Assembly: GCA_002751075.1 (NCBI GenBank)
Contig: NAOQ01000513.1
Coordinates: 1 to 47,136 of the forward strand
Source of the DNA: Ichthyophonus hoferi
Lineage: Eukaryota; Opisthokonta; Ichthyosporea; Ichthyophonida; Ichthyophonidae
Direction of reading: 5' to 3'
Length of the DNA: 47,136 bases
The position numbers were made by a program, and so were the translations under genes. Positions 1 to 9,747 of this stretch are shown in pieces; positions within the stretch are counted from its first letter, which is position 1, and the number at the start of each line of letters is the position of its first letter. Under the pieces are notes generated by a model, which was not told the DNA's origin, did not search any database, and saw only the letters and a program-made list of their open reading frames with translations.

Positions 1-573
1 AAAGTGTTTGGATACAAACTAAACGGTGAGTTAGCTAATGTATCTGTGTCTGACTCTCTATTAACAGCTCCTGCCAGCATGTAGAAATGTTACTTTATAC
101 ATTTTATCAACAAATACTGCAAACTGGTAACTAATAGTTGTATAGTATATTCACTTTCCCTGCTAGTACTTGCCTTCTCTTGTATATTTATGTATATATT
201 CTCACTAAGGAAATATTTAAATGCAGAAAACAAACCTAAATACCATCTTGGAGGCAAGCCAGAACCACATTATGTGCCAAAGCCCAAGTCTCATCCCGAT
301 AGGCACCACTATCCAGTGGGAGGGCCAGGGCCAGCGATGACGTCTGATCACAAATTTTTTCCAGAGTCAAAGCCTAAGCAACATCCCGATAGGGACCACT
401 ATCCAGTGGGAGGGCCAGGGCCAGCGATGACGTCTGATCACAAATTTTTTCCAGAGTCAAACGATGGAATAGTAGTAGTGGGGACGATGGAGAATTATCC
501 ACAGAGGCCCTTCAAGTCAGTGGAAGGTGGGCCAGGGCCAGCGGAATTGCCTGGGCCCGTATTTGTGTTTTAG
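1..573 (+). CDS. 3' part of a Pro/Gly/His-rich tandem-repeat protein (gene starts before window)
   Basis: Two exons are visible: 1-25 and 227-573. The first ends in phase 1 before a GTGAGT donor at 26. The second follows a GCAG acceptor, and the split codon GAA joins them in frame (KVFGYKLN-E-NKPKYHLGG). The stop is TAG at 571-573. The protein holds two near-identical 30-residue units (90-bp period, from about 292 and 382), each with HPDR, a HYPVGGPGPA block and SDHKFFPES. A shorter GGPGPA echo follows near the C terminus. No catalytic domain is recognised. The composition (Pro, Gly, His, Lys) suggests an extracellular or wall-associated structural protein, but that is inference; the N terminus and any signal peptide lie outside the window. 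An ATG at 190 also opens this frame, but it lies in the intron if the splice is right. Confidence 0.65.
292..471 (+). repeat. 90-bp in-frame tandem repeat, two copies
   Basis: The motif CATCCCGATAGG recurs at 292 and 382, and the following 70 or so bases are almost unchanged, including a run of six Ts before CCAGAG. The period is a multiple of three, so the repeat keeps the reading frame and adds a 30-residue block. Confidence 0.9.
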
Positions 574-877
574 ATGATAGTACTCCCATTTGGAATGGAC
601 ACTGAGGATATTAAGCACATTAAATCTTAATTGAACCGGTCATTCAAATATGTAATTTCATAATTAAATGATTAAATATATTAAATTTTGATATCTGCAG
701 TAAAATCTATGTGAATTTATAGTAGCCTTAAAAGGGCCATATTTACTTGGTAAAATATTTTAATTATATATATATAATTTACTTTCTCTACTATCTAATG
801 TATCACATAGTTTTATAAAATAAATAGACCTATCCAACTTCTTGCTAAAAGCTTTAAACCCAATGGCTGAGCCGCGG

Positions 878-1046
878 ACCAATCGGTATAGTAATCTAAT
901 TATACCGAAATAAATTTTATCGGATAAAATTATCTATTTATAAGTATTACACTACTAATTGTCTTACTGGCCTCAACTCCAATCAACTAAAATTAGATAA
1001 ATAACACTAACATTAACTAATCAAATGGTGCAGTGCGAGGTACTTA
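878..1046. repeat. Dispersed repeat family D, copy 1
   Basis: This block shares a series of matched segments, in the same order, with 2270-2417: CCAATCGGTAT, ATCTATTTATA then GTATTA, CTCCAATCAA and TGCAGTRCGAGG. The ATCTATTTATA element resembles a TATA box. No long frame is seen. Class unknown. Confidence 0.6.
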
Positions 1047-1537
1047 GTAATCAATAAATTAAATAAATCTAATTATTAACATAAAATAACAATAGTATTT
1101 ATAATTCAAATGCATAATTTTTTAACCAATTCTTGATTAGTCAAAGTAACTTGGCTTGGGTTTACTGTGTATGACATTACGTTTACCAATGAGTATACAG
1201 CTATTGCATAATTATAAATAGGTAAATGAAAAAATAAAAAATAGTAAATACTTAAGGAATACCTAATAGAGGCAATAATAAACTCCTAGAAATGGTCCTC
1301 ATGCTCCAGTAGTAACACCATTGCAATGGGGGTCAATCGCACTTTTCTAACCTAATGTGTTAAAACGACTATGATTAATTAAATCGTAATAAGAAAGACC
1401 ATATAATGGAATGTTTTTTATATAGTAGGTTTACCAATATAGTATAGAATATATTTTATTTGTTCATTTTCTGCCATTAATTAATATTAAGTATTATTTA
1501 ACTAACACAAACAATCACAAAACAAATATCTATCCAA

Positions 1538-1737
1538 CCTATATAGCAATGATTCTGCTTAAAATTATCTTCTGTGTACCTTATTATATGAAGTGTACAG
1601 TTTGATTTGAATTTAGGCTCATCGCATCACACGTGTTTTGATAGCATAAATTAATCTGTGTCGTTGAGGTAGTGCTTCTAGTTTTGTTCATACTGTAGTC
1701 TACCACCTGACATGCATCATTTTTAGGGTAAAAATGG
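1538..1737 (-). repeat. Dispersed family A, copy 1: decayed protein-coding fragment on the minus strand
   Basis: On the minus strand this reads YPKNDACQVVDYSMNKTRS, matching two other sites in the window (17748-17958 and 21229-21441). The three copies share about 200 bp, strongest over the DNA core TAGTCYACCACCTGA and the protein core NDAxQVVDYxxNK. It looks like a relic of one exon or domain from an unrecognised multi-copy gene or element. This copy is not intact. Confidence 0.65.
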
Positions 1738-2269
1738 AATGTATTGTATTTACCCTAAATTTTAGCATTTCAACAAACTCTGTATGATAATATCTCCTGG
1801 AATAAATTAATTCGTCACAACAGGTGGTAATACCCGATATTAGATTGTACGCGGAAAGGACAACATAAGTGTTCTTTTTTCTGTTCACGGCCCAAAGAGT
1901 GACCTTAGATGGGAATGTCCTCCCCCTTCATTCTAAAAAGCAAATAGATTTATTTAAACCATTTTTGCGGTCATTACTTATTCCTAATGAACTGAGTAGG
2001 CGTTATGTATTCCTCCGCCGATATATTGACCTGTCAGGACACCAACTTTCGTCCAACGATAGTTCAAGTTCAGGATTCGGGCCTTTAGGCCTCCTTCTTA
2101 AGCATAATGATACGATTAATCTACTCACCACATACACTACTACTTTCGCTTATACTTATTTCTCTATCTTAAGATCTCAGGATGTAAAACTTGAAACGTA
2201 ATATTTTCTACTATAACAAGCAATTATTGGATCTAATTCATCTATGGTGAGATCGCAATCTAAAACTGC

Positions 2270-2417
2270 AAGCCAATCGGTATCCTAATACCGAGATTAA
2301 ATATATCTATTTATAGGTATTATACCGCTAATAGAATTTATGAGCCACATCTCCAATCAAATACTTCAATAAACAGTAACCAATAAAATAATGCAGTACG
2401 AGGTTGGTGACACGGTA
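2270..2417. repeat. Dispersed repeat family D, copy 2
   Basis: It matches 878-1046 in segment order (CCAATCGGTAT, ATCTATTTATAGG, CTCCAATCAAA, TGCAGTACGAGG), with small gaps. The two copies lie about 1.4 kb apart and bracket a family A fragment, so they could be ends of one unit or independent insertions. Confidence 0.6.
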
Positions 2418-2765
2418 TTTCACGAAATCACTTGATCGTGAAATTGAATAGTTCCAAATATTAGCGTAACTTTACAACGCTAATAAATATATAGAAACAA
2501 ACAATAAATAGTGTGTTTTCGTACAAGACATCATTAATTATAAATCCTAATGCTCGTGGTAGTTGGAATATTTTAACAAGATTCTCCAGCACCTAGAAGA
2601 AAACATCTATCTAGGAATCATTAGCTAATTGAAGACCCGGAGCATGTGGAACTACAACAGATTACTATATATCTTATAATATGAATTATACCATAAAAAA
2701 TTATGTTATATGATATAAAGTAATTAATATAACAATCTGTGGCAGTTTTGGTTATTTTTACACAG

Positions 2766-3200
2766 ACATCGGGAGCTCCAATTAGGTGTTATTTAGAAGG
2801 TTCTCTTGAGGAGCTAGCAATAAAGGCAGCTCTTAGCTCTGATTTTCTTTCAATAGAAAGTTTAGACAAGTTTGCTGTAAGAGAAGGCGTGTATGGTAGT
2901 TTTATTCTTAGTTGTCTATAGTAGCCACCTAACAATTGAAGAGTAATTTTTCCTTTAATACGGTTTAGGTGCAAGTGTGCTATTAGCACCATATGAGCAA
3001 TCAGTGAGAGGTGCAGAGGCTGAGTGTGTAATAATCATTATTCTTATCAAAGGTAATTAAACAGTTCTATATAATTTTAATAAGAGAAAGATCCAAATAT
3101 TTGTATTATATTCCTTTTAGGTTACTATATTATTTCCGATATATTCAATAGTCCTTCAACTTATATGACAAACATAATCATGTATTGCTTGGTTTTGTAA
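2766..3200 (+). CDS. Possible gene fragment of unknown function (three consecutive exons)
   Basis: Exons 2766-2895, 2969-3052 and 3121-3200 are each bounded by a plausible acceptor (ACACAG, GTTTAG, TTTTAG) and, for the first two, a GT donor. All phases agree (0, 1, 1), giving TSGAPIRCYLEGSLEELA...KFAVREGVYGASVLLAPYEQ...AEC followed by a hydrophobic stretch and TAA. Introns would be 73 and 68 nt, shorter than elsewhere here. Any earlier exons are not found, and I do not recognise the protein. The first two exons look coding from their composition; the third is doubtful. It may be a live small gene, the 3' end of a larger one, or a relic. Confidence 0.35.
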
Positions 3201-3860
3201 TGACTTGAGATCGGTATCAGATCTGTCTTCTATCTAGAGAATGACAATGGGTAGACTAAATTAACCCTTTACTCCCGCTCAGTGTTTTATTATTTTTTTC
3301 ACTTTTTTTTTTGTGATATCCAACAATGAAAATGCTCCAGACTAAAATATAATTCTTTGTGGGGACGATTAAAGATACTACAGTTAAGATAGAATAACGT
3401 ATACCATACAACATATACCCCGAATAATACTATTGACAATGCAATATATCTTCTTGAATCTGTTATTCTTAAGTTATCAATTTCCCTTTCAGTGCAAAAT
3501 ATTAAGTTAATGGAAAACCCAAGTTAACCTTTTTAATTTTTATTTAATTGTTTACGTCGTGATTAAGGACCCTGTTCAATGCTAGCGTAGTTAACACTAT
3601 ATATACCTACTAGGCTTTTTGGTTAAGTGTTTCGTTTGTCCTGATATTCACAATTTATTGATACAATTAATAATATTCTAATGTCGTTGGCTGTGGACTG
3701 AGTTAGATTATTATTGATTTTGCGCCACGTATTGAAGCATTATTTTATGACTAATGCCAATCACTTATTGGTGCAAATGTAATAAATTAATTGCTCCCAA
3801 ATGTAGCTTGTATGTGTATAATAATATTATATAATTGTAATTGTATGTAATATTTTATGT
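3201..3860. other. AT-rich spacer, nothing recognised
   Basis: No convincing reading frame, RNA gene or dispersed-family match was seen here. Confidence 0.4.
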
Positions 3861-4700
3861 CGAAGTATTTCAGCTCCCACAAGCTTTAGGCTGAATACTT
3901 CACAATGTCTTGTACGAGAATATAAATTATTTATTGTTTGTTTTGCATTGTACCTCGGAAAAATCAAAGATGTTTTACACGCTACTGTTGGTTTGTAATT
4001 TAAAAATTAGTTAATGGGAATTAACTAATTACATGGTATTTCTAATTATATTTAATTAGGACTAGTTGCTAAGTGAAGTCTAATTTTAGAATTCACTGTG
4101 GTTTTAGATAGTGTTGGCCATTGTTTTTGAAGTACATGTAATGATCCATAATACAAGCAAGATAGGTAACAACAGAATGATTCTTTGAATAATAATTGGA
4201 AAATATGTTGCTAATAACATAGTTTGGTAGAACCTCTAAACGGGGATATACATATCTGTGATATTTATTACAAGGTCAACTGGAATTGACTTTGACCAAC
4301 AACTATATAACCAGTATACACAGGCTTAGTCTAGATCCTTTCTGCTATATGGGTTATTACAATAGAAGTCCCGTACCAAAGACTTAATCTCTTTGATGTC
4401 GCTGGTAGGAATTAGTTAGGTAGTTTTGATGAGACAGATGCCCATACCAAACGTTAACAGAATTAAGAAGAAGACAGCCATTCCTCTACCACAAATAAAA
4501 TTGGATTTGCGACCAGTACGAAGAAATTAAGGATTGGATTCTCCTCTGAGAGTAAGGAAGAAATTCGTAGAAATAATTTAGAGGAACTTGACAATTGCTC
4601 CGATGATAGCGTACAGACAGCCTATGACTGCAAATAACGATAGCGATTGCGAATCTGTGAGCTCAACCGATTCTGACATTTTATGTTTTGTTTACTATAA
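3861..4700 (+). repeat. Dispersed family B, copy 1: hairpin-headed element with promoter-like core and acidic open frame
   Basis: This aligns over most of its length with 22159-22920. It begins with an imperfect hairpin (GAAGTATTTCAGC ... GCTGAATACTTC, 3862-3901). It continues through matched blocks such as TTAATTAGGACTAG and AAGGTCAACTGGAATTGACT, then a TATA-like ATATAACCAGT near 4305 and CAGRCTTAG. It ends in a stretch whose translation is acidic and serine-rich in both copies (ending STDSDI here, SSEDSNIY there). The frame is decayed. The class is unknown; it could be a non-autonomous element or a captured gene start. Confidence 0.65.
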
Positions 4701-6353
4701 GAAAGCCATAAAGGTCTAACCAATATAAATTGGGTCAGGTAAGAGGGAGTGATCGCTCACATTATTATTATTTGTAGACTAATCTATAATAATTGAAATA
4801 TATCTTTACAGATAATAACCAGTCTAATATTATATTACCACCTTATATTCTAGAGGCTGTCATACACAGCATATTCTCATCTTTATCAAAGCATATTATA
4901 ATATATTGGTTTATAAGTTTTAACTGTATTTTAATTATATTTTAATTATATTTTAATTATATTTTCTCTCTATATCTAGATACGTTTCTCCTAAAAACCA
5001 TCACAAAATAGCACGTGGTCATATGTTGAGTGTCTGAACGTAGGCGCCACTATTGGTCCGTTAATTTACCGCTATACTTACTTATATATATATATTAATA
5101 TGTGTAAGATAAATAATAATATATGTTTTGTTTATATTTAACTTTTTTATGTTAAATTATGAAACCTTATATGGATTGGTACATTTTCTGTTCTTTCTAT
5201 GCCGCTTAAAACCATGCTCCTGCAATAGCCAATAATAAAAATATCATTTACCTACTGGTTTATTATTGGTCTATCGAGTCAAATTCCTTATTTACATAGT
5301 ATGGGCCATGAGCCAATTGACTGGAACCTGTACAACCAGTGTGAAAGTCAACTAGTGTCATCCTTGGTAGAGGCATTCTGTGCATTTCTACTCTGCGTTT
5401 ACTAAATAAACCAGGTTTAAATACACTTTCTTTTACCCTAATAATTATTATATATATAATTAGTGTATTATATTTTTATATTATATTAGTTAGTTACGTT
5501 TTTAATTAAGTATGTCTTTCACGAGTCGATTCATATATAACTGTCTCCTTCTAGATAATGACTATGTTCAGATCAGTTCCACTCTGGTATTAATCTGATG
5601 TGTTATTGTTCTCAATGTCTATTGCAAGTGAGAGTACTATTATACTATATAACATATATCTATCCAACTAATACTACCTTGTCCTAGTTCTCCCTGTGTT
5701 GTATTCTAAAGAACTGAAAATGACAAAATAGAACTGTGCGAATGAAATTGTCTGAAAAAGCATATTAAATAAACCAATCAATGTGCGGATTAAAATAACC
5801 TACCAATAGCTTTGGTTATTTACTCTCCTGTACATTAAAACAATCGGACCAATAATACGAGTTCTATAACAATTATATAAATATATTTATATGGAATATA
5901 ATTCATATAAAAGTAGTCAATAAATAATGAAATACTAGAGGGGTCAGATTTTTTGAAATATGAATTTCAATACCATTTCATTAATTAATACCAGTGTATA
6001 TTATTCTAAAATTACAAGTTGTAGGACCTCAATGTTCTTCCGTAAAGGTTGTTGTAGCATACAATGCTTAGAAAGTCTACACTATTAATACCCTCCAAGG
6101 AATCTAGCTGTCGTCTAGGAGTCGCAGGGAGATCCTTCCCGACTATAGGCTAGTCTGGATTGGTATTGACCAAGTATTATTGGCCGATAAAGGTGCACAT
6201 TGTTATTATTGGAGAATAGTCACAGTCTCATAAACTGTGATATCAATTATTGTGAATTGTAAGCCACGAATTCGTATAGCATTTAAGGATAGAATCAAAA
6301 ACAATTTAACCAGGTACCTTAGTGTCTTTTAGGGTAGAACCTGTATAGTTATA
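4701..6353. other. AT-rich spacer upstream of the protease
   Basis: It holds low-complexity AT tracts (for example four TTTTAATTATA units near 4929-4963) and a possible family D copy. No gene is recognised. A CG-containing patch at 6090-6170 carries no tRNA or frame I can support. Confidence 0.4.
5768..5960. repeat. Possible diverged family D copy 3
   Basis: CCAATAATACGAG, ATATAAATATATTTATA and AGTCAATAAATAATGAAATACTAG follow the order of family D landmarks but are much more diverged. Only a proper alignment would confirm membership. Confidence 0.3.
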
Positions 6354-8321
6354 ATGTATTTTAAATTATTTCTTATATCATGTTTGCTAGCAATAGGTGA
6401 AGGAGGGCCTATTGTTCTCCCTCTCCAGAGAAATCAGAGTGTTCGCAGAGAGGCGAGGGCAGGAGCAACTGAAATGATCAAACACAATCAAGATTTCTTA
6501 TATTATGTTAATGTACGTACTTTTTTATAACCCTTTCTGTCATTGTATTATATTGCATTGTATTAGAAATTGTTTAGTTACAACATATATATATATATAT
6601 ATTGGAACAGTAGGCAGACATACTGTCAAATAACCTAGTTGTAGTTGTCTTGTACTAGATCAATTATATTTACCCATTAATACATTAATACAGGCACATA
6701 TAAACGGTTGTGTGATAGTATATATGATAATATGTTATTTTTATCTTTAAAAAATCTTTTTTAATAAATCTTTCTACATACATACAATACACAAAAAAAC
6801 ATGCAGGTAAGAATAGGATACGAGCACTTTCATATGATAGTAGATACCGGATCTAGCGATACTGTTGTCATGGGACCCACCTGCGAGGCCTTCCCTCAAT
6901 ATGATGGTTTTTGTGAACCGTATGTAGCAGGTACAGGCAATGTATGTAACTACATTAATGCCAACCACGTATACCATGATTACACTGGTATAAACCACGA
7001 CATTTCTGGTTTCAATTGCTATCAAGATGGTAGTCACATGTCATATAACATCTATTCTGACAGGCTGGAAGTCGCAGGGATTCAATTGCCGGTGCAGTAT
7101 TTTGGAGTTATTACTCAAGCAGGGAGTAGTACATTTGGCTACAATAACTATGTAAATGCACAAGGTCTTTTAGGCCTGGGTAAAAACCATATGTCAACTA
7201 TTTACTGGCTAACCGCTGGCAAAGGCACATCTGTAATTGAAACCATGTCTAGTAACGACGAAACTGCGCATGGATTCGCACTGTGTTGTAATCATGATGG
7301 TCATACCGGTAAGCTAGTTCTTGCAGGTGGTAGGGTTCGAGACCTAGTCTACGCGCCTATGGTAGGCAACGATGAGTATCGCGTTCCTATACAGAGTGTA
7401 TCTTTTGATGGCGCTAATTTTGGTACTTCCGATGGTAAATATTTTGATATTTTGACACCCTAAACCCTCTATTACGCATGCTTTGTTTTGTTCTGTTGAT
7501 ATATAGGAATCTGCAATATAATGTAACATACTTTATAATACAGTATGACATAGTATATATTTGTGTTACGTGTAAATGTTTCATGTAAAGTCTTTATCTC
7601 TACCTATCGCCAACACATTTCAACGTCCTTTTGTGCTACTTTAGCCTCTATTCTATTTCTAAACCATATTCCACTTTATGTTCTTACTGTTCGTCGGGAG
7701 CAGTTTGATGGACGTCGATATTTCTAAAATTATTGTTTCAAATACTGTTATTGTATATTTGTGTTTCGTATAGCTGCTCCAAATTAAGGTTTATCTCCAC
7801 CCATTTCCGACAGATTTCAAGGTCTTTTTTTTGTGCTTTTGCGTCTACTTTAACTTTTATCTATTCTATTACTAAACATATTCCTATTTACAGATGGAAA
7901 CGGTCTATTGGACATAGGAACTACCCAATTGTTAATTCCGGAGAGTTTCATGTTACAAATGAACCGCGCCATCTGCGTTCTGTTAGACAATACCTATTTT
8001 CCTTGCACTGAAAATCAAAATGGAGGCTGGGAAGCACCCAACAAGGTTATAATGTCTGATGATTTTGCAGCTAATATGCCTCCTATGGTGTTCAATTTTG
8101 GTGAAGGTAGTACTATGGAAGTACCCTTTTCAGCCTATTATACACTGACTGGAGAAGAGTATAATGAAAACTATAAGTACTATACCACAATGCTTAGTAC
8201 ATCTAAAAGCGGATTTATTTTAGGTGGTCCGTTTATGAAAGGAAAGTGGATTTATTTTGATGATCGTCAGAAGGCAATTGGCTTTAAGTATGTTCACCAT
8301 TGCAATGAAGCCGGTTATTAA
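6354..8321 (+). CDS. Secreted pepsin-family (A1) aspartyl protease
   Basis: Three exons, 6354-6512, 6807-7434 and 7894-8321, splice in frame (phases 0 and 1) to 404 residues ending TAA. The ATG at 6354 gives a signal-peptide-like start (MYFKLFLISCLLAIG). A short pro-like basic segment follows, then the mature start (YYVNVRIGYEHFHMIVDTGS) with the first catalytic Asp at residue 66 in DTGSS. The family's usual GLLGLG block is present. The second active-site motif reads LLDIGTTQLLIP (Asp269), with Ile where DSG or DTG is normal. The C-terminal GFILGGPFM and YFDDRQKAIGFK blocks are typical of A1 enzymes. Cysteines are numerous, as expected for an extracellular or lysosomal enzyme. A new ATG at 6801 lies in intron 1 and is not the start. 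Activity is likely but the second motif is atypical. Confidence 0.9.
7554..7918 (+). repeat. Tandem duplication across the protease intron 2 / exon 3 border
   Basis: Roughly 7554-7715 is repeated about 200 bp downstream at 7750-7918. Shared landmarks include TATATTTGTGTT, the CATTTC..AACGTC / ATTTC..AAGGTC tract and AAACATATTCC. The match runs on past the acceptor into the exon start: GGAAACGGTCTATTGGACAT versus GGGAGCAGTTTGATGGACGT at 7696. Only the downstream copy has a usable CAG acceptor and open frame. Confidence 0.7.
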
Positions 8322-9747
8322 GCTAGCATAAGTGTATAAATTACGTTGTATAGTATAATAGATCAATCGAATAACGATAACTTTGGTGAAACCGTTCTGA
8401 GAAATATTTTGTATCTAGAAGGATTCTATATGTTGGCTCTACTCTCAAAATTTCAAAATGAACAAGTAGGTTAATTTTAGTGACTAACGAGACTATTATA
8501 TACATGAAGGGCTTAGGGATACTACAAACTCCAAAATAAAATGGTTCAATCTATTGATCTGTAGTATTATTTCTACTATTATACTGTTCTATCTATATAG
8601 CATACTACACCACGAGTTTATCAACTATAGCAAATAGTATTGTATATTATACATACTTATATATATATATATATATATAGTAATCATAATCATTGCATAT
8701 ACCCAGCCTTAACACCTCTCATTGATCATTCATACTGCGCTATTACCACAATCACGTCCAAACGTATTCAGTCAGGAGTCACTCTTCAATTTATAAAAGA
8801 ACACTAGACAACTGAGAATAGGACCATTACACACGCCTTCCATTAAACCAAACTTGTCTCAACTTATTGTTCAAGATAGATCCAGGTCAAGCACTGCCTC
8901 TATCACCAACCCCACAAGAGACGCTTCTAAACAACACTTAATTGGAGTCCCTAAAGTTTGTGGATAAATTAAAGGAACTACTGCAAATTCTTATAGATAA
9001 GATAAGATATGATAGTAGAGTATATATGAAATGATTGTATTTTATATTATGATACATAATATACTATCCTTTACTTGGGCTGTGTCATGCTTGCAACAAT
9101 TTTAAGGTATATATATATTGTCATTATAGTATTTGTACAGGAAATATCTTTATGCTTTCAAGTTAATAACTTGGCACAAAATATTTGGTAAATCTATCCA
9201 ACTTTAAAAAAGTATTATATTAAAGACTTTGTTTGATATAATTACAATAAAATGATAAATCTATACTGACTATTTCTATTCATAGTAGCCGGGATAATAT
9301 GCACTTGCCTGCTCCTAGGGCAGATTAACTTACGACATGTGCAATAGTAGGCTGATCGGATTTGATAAAATAGACTAGCAATAAAACAGATCTGCGCTTA
9401 ACCAATAGCATAGAGGGTAATAGGCTGATCAGATAGATTATTTTTTAAAATCAATCCTGCCACTGATAGAATCATAATTAAACATGATAGTATATGCTAG
9501 TATGACAGTATATGTGGTAGTACGATAATATTATAGAATAATAAATAATATATACGGAGAATGATAGTATATATATCACCCTGTGTTTGCTATTTTTTCC
9601 TGTGCTTCCCACCCTCTAATTAATTTATCAAAGTATTATTATAGGTCCACACGGTTTATTATATTATATTACATACTTATGTAACTACTTTCCACCCACC
9701 CTACCTACCTACCTACCTACCTAACTACCTACACATACCTTACCACT
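8322..9747. other. Spacer with TA tracts, family C relic and ACCT repeats
   Basis: It includes an AT dinucleotide run near 8657-8680, a family C copy (8705-8965) and an ACCT tetranucleotide run (about 9700-9723) just before the UVSSA start. No gene is recognised. Confidence 0.5.
8705..8965 (+). repeat. Dispersed family C, copy 1 (decayed)
   Basis: It aligns with 28105-28380. Examples are CACGTCCAAACGTATTCAG against CGCGCCCAAACGCACTAAGG, and CAAGCACTGCCTCTATCACC against CAGCACTAAGTATTGTTTCT followed by matching AGCCCAG/ACCCCA and GATGTCTCT/GACGCTTCT. This copy has no long frame. Confidence 0.5.

Larger units (their letters stand above)
1047..2738. other. AT-rich spacer around family A and D copies
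   Basis: Apart from the family A and D copies no gene is recognised. A plus-strand open frame at 1869-2201 (110 codons, containing IDLFKPFLRSLL) has no splice signals or match I can name. It sits beside the family A fragment, so it may be part of the same decayed unit or chance. Confidence 0.4.

Noticed and set aside
6774-7037. Minus-strand frame over protease exon 2
   Set aside because: Antisense shadow of the protease coding exon.
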